Positions 33,767 through 44,429 of a stretch of 64,000 nt of DNA are shown here, one piece after another. The notes under the pieces were generated by a model. That model worked only from the letters and a program-made list of their open reading frames with translations. It was not told the origin of the DNA and ran no database searches. A program made the position numbers and the translations under genes. This DNA is from Durusdinium trenchii. Lineage: Eukaryota; Sar; Dinophyceae; Suessiales; Symbiodiniaceae. The stretch's first letter is position 1. Every line of letters starts with the position of its first letter. Location: the NCBI GenBank assembly GCA_963970005.1, contig CAXAMN010015446.1:1026537-1090536 (forward strand), written 5' to 3'.

Positions 33767-35483
33767 ATGCCTCGTCCTTGCCAAGAGCGAGCGGAGTTGA
33801 CTGCACAACAAGAATGGTTCCTCACATTGCTTGACAGAAAGTTTGCAGAACAGGAGGCTGTTATCCGAGAGTTAATCAGCAGCGAAGGCAAAGAGACCTT
33901 CAATGCTGAAACCTTCTTGGAGAGCAATCGGCTACCTGACCCTTCGTTGAAGACGGAAAAGGCGATGGAGATCACTGAGCCGAACGAGACAAAGCCACGC
34001 TCAACCACCAGGCCAAGGGGGACCCTCGCAAAGGTGATTGGGCAGGAAGTGATTGATCCTCCGTTGAAGGCGTGGGTGAAAGGTTCCCTGGATGGCTACA
34101 TGGGCATGGTCGTGGTTGTCAATTTGTCCCTCATGGTGGTCGTAGCACAGTTTGTTGGTGCTAGAGCAGACTATGGGCTAAATCTTGCCTCCGAAGAACC
34201 AGGCATGCTCCTGGAAGACATTTTCTACGTCCTGGACTATGTTTTTTTTGGCATTTATGTCTTGGATGTCTTGTTGCGCATTGTGGTCTTGCGGAAAGAG
34301 TGGTTCCTTGATCACGTTGATGGGATCATGTACATGAACCTGTTTGATGCATTCTTGGTGGTTGTCCATGCTTTGGAGCTTTTGCTGCTTCCGCCTGGTA
34401 CTCAGTTGTGGCATCTTTAAGGACGTGCTCATTATCTTGCATGTTTCCTATTTTGTGCATTCGCTAGAAAGAAGTCATTATGGCTGGGACCAAGGATACT
34501 ATTGGGTGCTAATCAAGAGCAAAGTACAAGTAGCATTCGTGTCATCAAGCTTGTGCGAATTGTTCGTACACTTCGGATTGTCAAGACTGCAGCTTGGACT
34601 TAAAGTGCAATTTTCAGGTGATGTTTCGTCAATTTTGGGGGCCTTTGAGCCTAAGACTATTCTTCTGAACTGCTGTGTTTTCTAGGTTTGCATCACGCTG
34701 ACTGTGAGTGCCAGTTTCCAGTTGCTAGTGGTAGGACTACTACTCCTAGAGTTGTCATTGGCAGGGAAATTGTAGCACGCTGGACTCCCACAATTATACA
34801 TATAATATATATACATAATTCCAATGTTTTACTATAATAGATATCACCAGTGAAGTAAACAAAATGCAAAACGATCTCAACGGTCAAATTCTAGATCTCA
34901 ACAGTCCAAAAGCAATAAAGAAAGGATGTAAGAGAGAACCCTTAATGACTCATAACGTTTTAACACCACTCAGGTTTGAGGGGACTCTGTCCTCCAAAGC
35001 TGCTGTAATTTTGGCACACCAGACCAGGTATCTTTGTTTCGGCAGCTTCGCCTTTTGGTTGGGACATGTGTGGCAAGCATCGGCGCACTGTTTTGGTCCA
35101 TGGTCCTTCTCTTCATGTGCAAGGTTGGGTTTGCGCTGATTGTTTGCCAAGCACTTCAGGGCTTCATCATGGACGACAATGCTAATTTGGATACTCGTTT
35201 GGAGATGAACAACCTATATGGCAGCTTCACCAAATCAATGTACACAACCTTTGAGATCACCCACAGTGGAAGCTGGCCTGCCCGTGTGAGACCAGTGATA
35301 GAGAAGGTGAGTGTTTGGTATGCAATCCCCTTTCTGACGTACATCACTTTGGTGGTGTTCGCAGCAATCAGAATAGTCACGGCCTTGTTTATTCAAGAGA
35401 CTCTAGCAAATGCTGCCAACGATGCTGACATCCAGTTGGAGAACAGCCGACGTTTGGCACAGGAGTATCAGGACAAATTGGAG
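33767..35483 (+). CDS. Voltage-gated cation channel gene 4, exons 1-3 (S1-S6)
   Basis: The exons are 33767-34392, 34495-34588 and 35028-35483; the gene continues at 42714 and 44223. The start MPRPCQERAELTAQQEWFL matches gene 3. S1 is YMGMVVVVNLSLMVVVAQF, S2 is VFFGIYVLDVLLRIVVLR and S3 is MNLFDAFLVVVHALELLLL. S4 is SIRVIKLVRIVRTLRIVK. The pore exon is almost the same as that of gene 3 (TTFEITHSGSW) up to EYQDKLE, then stops at GAG|GCGTGG. All three donors here are read as GC (34393, 34589, 35484); the first is the least certain. Gene 3 keeps these parts and the EF hands in one exon, so the extra introns of gene 4 are either gained here or lost in gene 3. The joined protein is about 500 residues. 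Confidence 0.85.
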
Positions 35484-38400
35484 GCGTGGGTGTGGTGTTT
35501 GTGTCGCTTTGGTGTGCCAGGCGTATTGGATCCCATATTTGCATAGCGGCATAGCGCAGGGTTCCCGTTTAACTCTGGGGGTTTGTTGTAAAGCTGTGTT
35601 TGTGTGATGTTGCTGAGGTGTTTGCACCTGTCCTCAACCGTTGTCAACTGTTCGCAGGCGACCACAAGAAGTGATGCAAAAGATATGAGCCGATTGATCA
35701 AACTGACACCCAACCACCGCTCTGTGCTAGTGCTAATGTTGCTGCTCCCGCTGCTGCCGTGCTGTTGGACAATTTCAGGTCATGCTCGACCCTTTTCGAT
35801 CCCTCTGGAAGCAGTCGAGTAGTTTCCATGTACCTGTTCGCCTCGTCAATCCACCGTGCGCATCGGCTGGGCTGTCGGTTTGGCTGTTCTTGGCTCCACG
35901 ATTCTTGCCTTAGTATGGTTGGTTTGAAAGGGATCGAATGAACCTTCCTGAAGGATTTTAAGTTCAAGACCCAGACCCGGAAGCAATACCCTTTGACCAC
36001 GGAGAGTCCCCTTCAGCCGGCTCAAGTTGTTTGGACTGGTTACTGCTGGATTGGCTGTCGACGGGTACACAGACCTAGAGGTCGGTATCGTTGAAAGGGA
36101 AATTGAAACAATTTACTGTTACTTGACCCGCGAAATCCTGCGTGTGTTTCTGCAAAGGCTGGTTTGGCACGAAAGCGGGGTCTTTTTCTGACCAGGTGGT
36201 TGCATGGGCTGCTTCCCATGCTCCCTGTCACTGTGATTGCATTTTTGGAACCCTTTGCTTGGAACTCGGATTGGTGAAGCTACAAATCCTTGCCCTGGTG
36301 GGCACAGGAGAACTGACCATGCTGCTTGCCTCAAGCCTAAGCCTTACCAGTTTGGAACCTCACGGAGCATACGGAGCGAGCTCCAGGAGCCGTCTCAAAA
36401 AGAGCAAGGGTGGTATCTTGAAGAAGCGGGTAAGACCGTAAGACCTATGGTCATCTATGGTCAATGGCGGCTCAGTCAGTCGTTGCTTTAAATGTTGCAA
36501 GTGGCCATCACTGATCAGAAATCAGACGAGCAGGTTGCAGACCGATTGACGGCAACTGCCAAATTCTCCGGCACTTCTCTCCAAATGACTCCAGTAAGGT
36601 CAGACATGTCCATGGCGAAGGAGATGCCTCTCCAGCACAGAGAGTGATTTCTCTGGGGGCTGTGTGCCGAGACTGAGAAGGGTGAAGCCAAAGGGTTGCA
36701 CCCAGCCACCCTGTTCGTATAAAATACGTGGCCATTTCCACGGATGGTCTCACAGTTGCCATCACTGTTGGGCCCTGGGCGTTGAGCAGACATCGATGTT
36801 GCCCTACAAACATAAGGTCGGTCCTACTACACCACTGCCCAAGGTGTTCAGATGCTTATAGTGAGTAGCAGTAGCCCTCCAAAGGTCAGGCTTCAACTGC
36901 TGACTCCTCCCATTGGAAGTTTGTGGTTGGGGGGGTGAAAAGTTGGATGACTGACCCCTCTTTGGTCACTGCTCAGCGGGCCATTTGTTGCCCGTTTTAC
37001 GTAGTTTCACTGGTCGCTCAGTTCAGAACCTCGGAGGCCCTTGCTTCTCTTTGTGTGCTCAGCGGGGTTCGCGGTCATTTTGCAGCCTTTTTGACATGCG
37101 CTCACGCCACCGTTGTGGATTGCTCGGCCTTTCAGGATATGACTCACAGGACAGAAGTTAATTAATTTAATGATAATTAATGCTATTATGTTTCGAACGC
37201 TGAGCAAGATGCTAGCAAACATCATTTTGGCCTGGCCCTTCAACGAGGCGGACGCAGTGATGTCGGGGCTTGCTAGGATCCACCCTAAACAAAATGCGCG
37301 GTCCGGGTTGGCAGGATGTTTCACTCAAAAGTTGCTTTCGACGACGCGGCCAATCAGGGTGACGCTGATGAACTTTTGGCGCTGCAACACTCCTTTGATT
37401 TGGCGATGGACGGTCTGGTTTGGGTTTTAGATCCGTTGCGCGCAACCTCGCCTGTTTGTAAAGAAAAGATTCGCGCTTTGGAGGTTGGCCGTTTGCTCAA
37501 AAACCGTTCGGAATATTAGCCCTTTTTAGCACCAGACCACGCGACCACAGATGATCTACGTCATGTTTGCGGCCAGACGACAGTTTTGGATTGATGCTTG
37601 AGACTGTTGCTGTGATGTTCGGGTTCCTGCCAAGGGGCTCAATGAACCCCCACGCCATATTGCGCCTACAGGCAAGAGAGGGTTTTGTCAGTTGAAGCAT
37701 TGAGATGTTGATGCCGTTCCGGTCCTATTCGGTCTTTGTCTCTCCCTCCTAGCGCCTCGAGTAAAAACTTATCTTGCCGGTTCCTTCTTTGAACTGCAGT
37801 CTTGTCCTTACTCCTGGTGGGTCACTTCGGTCGGGTGTAGTTAGTTGTACTGCTGTGCAAGGGCGATCCCACGTGGTCACTGGTCTTGTTTTTTTTGATC
37901 CCTGCTCATACTCCTCATGGGTCGTGCGCTGCCTTTGCCCCTTCTCGTGTTGACAGTCCGAGCTTGTCTTCCCGTACTGATTTTTTGTTGCTTGTCCGTC
38001 CGGTCCCTTGAAGATGTGGCTCACTGGCAAGCAGACAAGTTTTGAGGACGACAAGCTTCTCTATCATTCCCCCGACAGTTTGGACAGTTTCAGTTTGGTG
38101 GAGGGTGTTGCTCAGCATCCAAACAAATGTTGCAATGATGCTCCTGGTTTCTTCAGCTGAAAATGCTCAAGACTGGGCTGCGTTTGTTCAAGACCCTTTG
38201 TTTGAATTTTTAATGCCACCCTTCCGCACGCCGCGAATCCCACCGCGCCACCAGCCCACTTGCGCGCCACAGTGCCATTCGTTTTCGCGTCGGGCCCCTA
38301 CACCCCCCGCAAAAAACGTTCAAAGACAGATATTTTTTGTTCAAATGTTCTGCCTTGGGGTCTGATCATAAGTGCACCCCTGCCTATAATGGAGGACGCT
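35484..38400. other. First part of the 7.2 kb intron of gene 4
   Basis: Mostly unrecognised sequence. The piece at 36237-36420 reads WNPLLGTRIGEATNPCPGG, a signature found near the start of dinoflagellate LINE proteins, so a LINE 5' fragment lies here. No complete gene is seen. Confidence 0.45.
36230..36430 (+). pseudogene. LINE ORF N-terminal fragment (RIGEATNP signature)
   Basis: The reading GTRIGEATNPCPGG near 36263-36303 recalls the RIGEA(T/S)NPGP-type signature that opens many dinoflagellate retrotransposon polyproteins. About 60 codons are open. No endonuclease or RT follows in the next kilobase, so it is a short relic. The call rests on one motif remembered from the family. Confidence 0.4.
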
Positions 38401-38431
38401 TTCTGGCTTGAACACCAGGCAGCACATTTTC

Positions 38432-38650
38432 AGTAGATAGATAGATAGATAGATAATGATAGATAGAAGATAAGATAAGATAAGATAAATATAAGATAAG
38501 ATAGATAGAATAGAGAGAATAGACAGAATAGATAGAATAGAATAGAATATAATGGATTAGCATAGAATAGAATAGAAAGATGGATAGATAGACAGACAGA
38601 CAGACAGATAGATAGTCATAGATAGTCAGATTAGATAGATAAGATTGATT
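38432..38650. repeat. (GATA)n / ATAGA microsatellite
   Basis: Imperfect GATA, GATAA and ATAGA repeats with a short (CAGA)n run near 38590. It lies at the 5' side of LINE-A. A short (ATAG)n run is also present at the 3' side (42568-42590). Confidence 0.85.
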
Positions 38651-38689
38651 AGATAGACTAGATATACAAAGAGACAAAGAAACTGAAGC

Positions 38690-41600
38690 CATGGAAAGAA
38701 CCACATCGGGTCGAACATGGACACCGGGAAACCAACCCAAGCTGCTGATGAAGCCAACAAGATGGAAGCCGAGAAACAAGACGCTCCAAAAAGGCACCTC
38801 ACACCAGTAAAAACTCCAGATCACCTGCCAAAGAAACTCCACTACACTTTGCAAAGCAGAGGCAAAATGTCCTTCAAAAAAGAGGAAATCGACAAGGCGA
38901 TCATCAAATCATCAAAAGTGCATCCTCTACACCATGAAAGCCAGAATTGCTTAGGTGAAGTACAAAAAGGTCACACGCCTAGAAGATGATTACGCACACA
39001 GAGAGAGAATCGTAGAATGGTGCCCCAAAGAAAGTGGTATCAGCAAACGAGTCTACCCAGCAGACTGCGAGTACAACCACCAAACCAGGGCAGACACCAT
39101 CTCACCACAAACTCACGTCAAATTGGCCCAGCCTTGGGTTCGAAAGAAGCTCCTCGGTTGGCAGAAGGAAAAGTACCCACAAGGCATCCCCGAATGGTGG
39201 ACAGCAGATGAAGACACATCGTTGGGAGAAAAATCGGAGTACAACCTTGAGAACAACGGCAAGATCATGTTCAAGCCCCAGGTTCCGTTGTGGGACTTCC
39301 AATGAGAACAGCAATGATGGTACTCAAAGAGACGTTCTCCTAAAAAGAATTTTCACCAACGTGGGCCGAAAACAGCATCAAGATCTGGATAACATTCAAT
39401 CTCACCCAGGGAGTCGCAAAACTTCGCATCGACCACTCCATTCCCTTCGAGATGTTTGTGACCGCCTTCCAGGTCAAGTTTCTCAACGGTCCCGCCGCCG
39501 GAAAAGGAAGAGGGAAGAGAGACAGGAAAGGTCGCGGAAAAGGAAAGGAGTCACAGGAGCCTGCAGCAGAGGAAGGCCGATCAGACTACCCTTTCTCCTT
39601 TCAGTTCCACCAGGTGACCGACTGGGCGAGGGAGTATGAGAAATAGAAGAGGGAAGCTCGCAGTGAGGCGATAGACTAGGGCAAGTCAGGGGTCTCGGGG
39701 GAAAGGTGATGTTCAAAACAAAACCTCACCAATCACAAGTCTCAAAGCCCAGGCGCAAAGACAAACAATTATCAACTGGAGACTCATATGTCACAGCGGC
39801 ACAACAAGCCAAAACCAATGAGGCACAAAGTGCTATCAATGCTGATGCCTGTACAGATTTTACAGAGTATATATAATTACCACGAAACCTCCGCTCCGTC
39901 CAAGCGAATACAGCTAAGAGCCAAAGACCGGCACTTTGTGCCAGCCCGGCAGTCTCTGCCTTTACACAGTAATTACCAAGAAGTCGCTAGAAAAACACAG
40001 CTATAAAAGGAAAACCCGCTTCAGACACATCACTCCAAACACATCTACCCTAGAGAGCATTTGGGAATGCCGGAAAGCCACGCCGCAAGCGGAAGTGGCA
40101 ACCAAAGGTCGCCCGAACCAAGTCTTACCGGAATATGAACACAGGTAGATCTGCCAACTCTAAAGAATCTAGTAACGCACAAAAAGCAAACAGCCAACAA
40201 GTTGACAAACCGAAAAGAACACAAAGGAAATCTGAAACTGACAGATTCATACGTACATGTAATAGAGCGCAAAAACGCGCTGAGACCAGACGTTTGTATA
40301 GAATGGTTAGGAAGTGCTGGACTGGGAATATATTCTGATTAAAAAGCAGTGGCGAAACGCTATACGCAACATTGATACAACACCGCGCGCAAGTATTGAA
40401 TCCGATCACAAGCTGATAACGGGAGGGAACGATCCAAATTTAACTAGCAACGAAAAGTGCGCATAGACCCCCGCAAATCACAAAATATCGGACCCCCACT
40501 TCCGTGCAAAGAGCTCAATACAATGCATACGTTTATATACTTAAAGCTTATATAATTCGGAACGCGTCACCAATGGACAGGAACCTCTCTCTCTCTACTG
40601 GCTCAAGTTTTGAAAGAATCGGCGAAGAAAAACCTGACCCAGATACCCGTGCCCAAAAGAAAACCGTTTCTCTCAGCCGAAACCTGGAACCTATTGGAAT
40701 CACGTCAAAGAGCAGAAGAGTCTGGTGACGGAATCTTGGCAAAGTGACCTGTCCAGTAAGATCAAAACGGCCATTTGAAAAGACAAAGCTGCCCACCAAT
40801 TACAGCAACAAGACGAAACCGAAGGACATACATATAAATGGAAAGAATTAAAAAGAATGTAATGAGGGCACGACCGACTCTGAAATTCACTAAGCTTAAA
40901 GACAATCAGGGCAGACGAATTACCAGCACACAATACTCCCAGAAGGCCGCTGCATATCAAGCGAATGAACCATGGAAGATCGACGATATAAACCTTCCCC
41001 CCTCAAAAAGTAAACCCCTCGTGTCTCTGGCAAGGACGGTTCCCCATCAACGGTGGCTGGCCACTTCACGCTGCAAGAACTGGACAAAGTACTCGAAAAA
41101 CAAGCAATAACAAATCGCCCGGTACAGATCTACTACGTGCTGAATTGGCCAAATACCTAGACTCCACAGACAGATCGTATCTCCTTCACTGTATCAACGA
41201 GATATTAGACAAGGGTACACTCGAACCATCACTACCCAGGGGACTCGAGCCAACTTGAAAACTACAGGCCAATGTCCCTTCTTCAAACTTTCTATAAGAT
41301 CATTGCAGCTATAAGATCACTGCGGCCCTCATCAAGAACCGCCTCTCCAAAGGGCTTGAGACATGAATCGTGGATACGCAATATGGCTTCAGAGCAGGCA
41401 GGAGCACAAGTCACGCAATCTTCCTCGCAAGGAGGTTGCAAAGCATGGCCGAAATTAGTGGGAAGAATCTAGCGACCCTGGGAGAAAGCTTTTGATAAAG
41501 TCCACCAAACACGGCTACTTGAATCATTCGGTAGGGTAGAAGTTCCCTCAAATTATTGGCATTGATTGGCAACATTTATGAAAGTCACCAATTCCAAGTT

Positions 41601-42560
41601 TCCTGCAATGAAGGAGAGTCAAGGTGGCTGTGGCTTACGCAAAACTCTGTGTCAGGCATAAGACAGGGACTCATGTCCACGATGTTCCCAGACATAAAGG
41701 CAAGGCTGTCCACGCCCAAACAGAAAGAACCCCTTGATGGAATAACCTTTGCAGAAATACTCTATGCTGACGACACTCTGATTTTTGGCGACCACACGCC
41801 TTGATTAAATAAACTGCTCAAAATAGAAGTGGAATCCTCTTACTACAACATGAAACTCAACTACGGAACATGTATTAACATGACAACGGACAGAAAGACG
41901 TCAACAATAAAATATCTAGATGGAACTCAGGTCCCACGAGACAGTCGTGCAGTATACCTAGGGTCATTATTGACAAACCAACTGAGACAATCTGAACTAA
42001 GCAAACTAGATGCTTGTCAGATGAAGGGCGGGGCTGGGACGAATTCTTAAAATAACATCCACTTTCATAGATAGAGTACAAACCAACCAAGTCGTACTGC
42101 AAAAAGCAAATACGCATGGAGTGTATATTCCAAAACTATCATATTTTTGTAGGCAGAGGAAGATGAGTCTATTAGGCCACATTCGCCGAGCAGATGCAAA
42201 CGATCCTCTCAGACAGGTGACTATTGAAAACCAAACTTGCGTCCCACGAAAAACAACATATCGAAGGCAAGGGAGGCCGAGAGCGGACTGGCCAACTGAA
42301 ACGGTGAAAGACATTTTCCATTCTCTCGGACACAACCCGCCCCAAGAGCCAGGCCTCCAAGGCATACGAATGCGAAAACAATAAAACCAACCAATCTCTG
42401 AAAAGAAGGGCGCTGCCCCATCAGCCTGTGGGCTTACGCAGTAATTACATAGCAAAGGACAAATGCCTTTCCCCGAGCCGCGTGTTACCTCCTGCTATGT
42501 CAATTTTTGATCCGAACAACTGAACACGTGTTGTGCCGCTCTCCGGCAAACTTCTTGCTT
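38690..42560 (+). mobile_element. LINE-A: decayed endonuclease/RT retrotransposon in the intron of gene 4
   Basis: A non-LTR element in many frames. It has basic ORF1-like stretches (39450-39650), a possible apurinic-type endonuclease end (SDHKLI near 40400) and RT motifs: NYRPMSLLQTFYKI (about 41260), a GFRAGRSTS-like segment, an EKAFDKVHQTRLLE-like motif A segment (about 41490) and ILYADDTLIFGD (about 41756). The C-terminal GHIRRADANDPLRQV and GRPRADWPTETV parts are typical of dinoflagellate LINEs (42170-42320). Many stops and frameshifts mean it is dead. It has the same orientation as the host gene. Confidence 0.8.
41257..42384 (+). pseudogene. Reverse transcriptase remnant of LINE-A
   Basis: Palm motifs are kept but in different frames: the YADD box (about 41764-41776) lies in an 82-codon frame and the C-terminal RADANDPLRQV block in an 87-codon frame. 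The fingers are broken at least twice between 41280 and 41560. This region would have reverse transcribed the element RNA at a nicked target. Confidence 0.75.
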
Positions 42561-42713
42561 GGCGCTAGAACAAATAGATAGATAGATAGAATGATTGATT
42601 GATAGATTGGATCGGTTACTGTAGATTAGATTGGTTGATAGGTTAGAGAGATATGGTTGTTTGTTCCGTTTGTCCTTGCGGTCCTTGCAAGTGTGATTCA
42701 CCGTTGTTTGCAG

Positions 42714-42833
42714 GAGCTGTTTCAAGTTGCTGACAACGACGGAAGCGGCAGCCTCACCCAAGAGGAATTTGTTGAAGCGCTGAGCCTTCCGAGCATTCAA
42801 CGGTATTTGACCTCCTTGGACGTTCGAATTCAG
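42714..42833 (+). CDS. Channel gene 4, exon 4 (first EF hand)
   Basis: Exactly 40 codons between TTTGCAG|GAG and ATTCAG|GACT. It continues KLE from the exon ending at 35483 with ELFQVADNDGSGSLTQEEF. The EF loop DNDGSGSLTQEE is canonical in positions 1, 3, 5, 6, 8 and 12. The last residues (LPSIQRYLTSLDVRIQ) match the linker in genes 1-3. The acceptor is CAG|G. The following donor is read as GA. CAGGACT is present at both ends of the next intron, so the exact cut is ambiguous by a few bases. Confidence 0.85.
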
Positions 42834-44222
42834 GACTCTACGGCAGCAATTGCATGTTGCTTGGTTTGTGTAGGTATTCATGCAAGTGGTAGTGCATTCT
42901 TAACAAGTAAGTATATAAACATTGTATAACATGCTTGTCTGACTTGGAAGGTTCTAGTCTGCCTTTCCCGTAGGTGTGACGGCTCGGCGCGTGTAGTTTT
43001 TCGTTTTGGAATAGCCTACATGGGAACGCCCCGCCCCCCACGCCGTTTGCGGCAACTGCAGGGTTGGCAAAACGGGTCCAGGGTTGCGGTCGGGTTTCAT
43101 TCGTGCCGATACCTGATGGATGGCTAATTACGCATTGAAGGTTGCCTGGTTGCCTGAGTCATGGTGTGCCGTGCGTGGCCGCTCTGCAAAGCGGCTTGAC
43201 CACTTAATTCGTGTTAGTTCTATAGTTATATATAGGGTTTCCTCCATGCCAAGGCTTTTGTTGCAGTTTCGTGCCAGCGACGGCGACGAGAAGGTCCACA
43301 AGGAAAAGAGGTTTTCGAGGTCAGGCTGACCGAAACGGTTTAAGCTGTCTAACCAAGAAAACAGCCGATTGGACCCTTGGGACCTTTGCCTCCGGTCAAC
43401 GTTTTGGGTGCGCATGAATGTTCTTTCTTGTTAAGTGCTCTCTCTTCAATGGTTGCTAATTGAATATGCCGCAATATGCCTCTCTTGCTCGTTAATTAAT
43501 GTGCGTTTTGCTTTGCCGTGCGTGCGGATATAGCATGCTTTCTGTGCTTCTTTACCCTCCTGTACCCCCCGTAGGGGAAAGGCTGTGAGGAGCGCAGCGG
43601 ATTGGAACAATTTCCGCCGTCCCCAGCCGGCTGCCACCGAACACCGGCTCCGCCGCCTGGGCCGATTGTACGCCCTGGCGTCGCCCTGGTGCTCGGGTCG
43701 CCGCCGCTGTGCCGCTGTGATTTGTGTGGCAGGGGCAGCACTTGGTGCTCTCCAGGCGTCGTCCTGGTGCTCATGGGTCGCCGCCGCTGTGCCGCTGTGA
43801 TTTGTGTGGCAGGGGCAGCACTTGGTGCTCTCCAGGCGTCGCCCTGGTGCTCGTGGGTCGCCGCCGCTGTGCCGCTGTGATTTGCGTGGCAGGCGCAGCG
43901 CTTGGTGACTGTGAGCATCTGAGACACTGAATAACTCTGATCTTAGCCTAGGACACCGCAAGCTGCCGACTTTCAGCTACAGCGCATTTGTGTCCTCTAC
44001 ATACATACGTGATCCATCACCAGCGCACTCCACCACCATTTGTCTATCCCCCACGGACCTGGCCGTGCAATGAAGTGAACACAGGTTCAGTGAAAAATTT
44101 TGCATGCTTGTGTTTAGTTCCGATTTGTTATGTTTTGACCGACCGCTAGACAACGCACTCGGACCCGAAACGAAAATGAACAACCAAAAATTCGGAGCCG
44201 CGCTTGGGAGAGTGCTTTGCAG
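42834..44222. other. Intron 4 of channel gene 4 (about 1.39 kb, GA...AG)
   Basis: It begins GACTCTACGG and ends GTGCTTTGCAG. The 7-mer CAGGACT spans both borders. It holds an 80-bp GC-rich tandem repeat (43690-43910) and no gene. Confidence 0.6.
43640..43912. repeat. 80-bp GC-rich tandem repeat, about three units
   Basis: GGTCGCCGCCGCTGTGCCGC recurs at about 43696, 43776 and 43856, a spacing of 80 bases. Each unit also carries TGGCAGGGGCAGCACTTGGT (last copy changed to GGCGCAGCG). Open frames on both strands follow the repeat and are not called. Confidence 0.85.
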
Positions 44223-44429
44223 GACTGCCGGCCATTGTTTGATATTTTGGATGACGGTGATGGGCATATCACGATCGCTGAGTTCTGCAAGGGGCTCATG
44301 CAGCTGAAGGGTCAAGCACGAGCTTTGGACATCCACATGCTTCATCGGGAAAACTCGAAGGTCCTGAAGGAATGTCAGGACATCCAGCGTCAAATGCGCT
44401 TGGTATGCAGGGCTGTCATGTCTGCCTAG
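44223..44429 (+). CDS. Channel gene 4, exon 5 (second EF-like unit and C-terminus)
   Basis: It starts after TTTGCAG|GAC with DCRPLFDILDDGDGHITIAE, aligned residue by residue with gene 3. It continues with the helix QLKGQARALDIHMLHREN and SKVLKECQDIQRQMRL, and ends at TAG. The EF loop has Leu at position 1, as in the other family members, so Ca binding at this site is doubtful. It is in phase with exon 4. Confidence 0.85.
   Translation, partial: DCRPLFDILDDGDGHITIAEFCKGLMQLKGQARALDIHMLHRENSKVLKECQDIQRQMRLVCRAVMSA

Noticed and set aside
38384..38854. Minus-strand frame of 156 codons rich in Ile, Leu, Tyr and Ser
   Set aside because: It translates the GATA microsatellite.
43446..43961. Minus-strand frames of 143-171 codons with repeated HQVLPLPHKSQRHS-type segments
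   Set aside because: They read the 80-bp GC-rich tandem repeat in an intron of channel gene 4.
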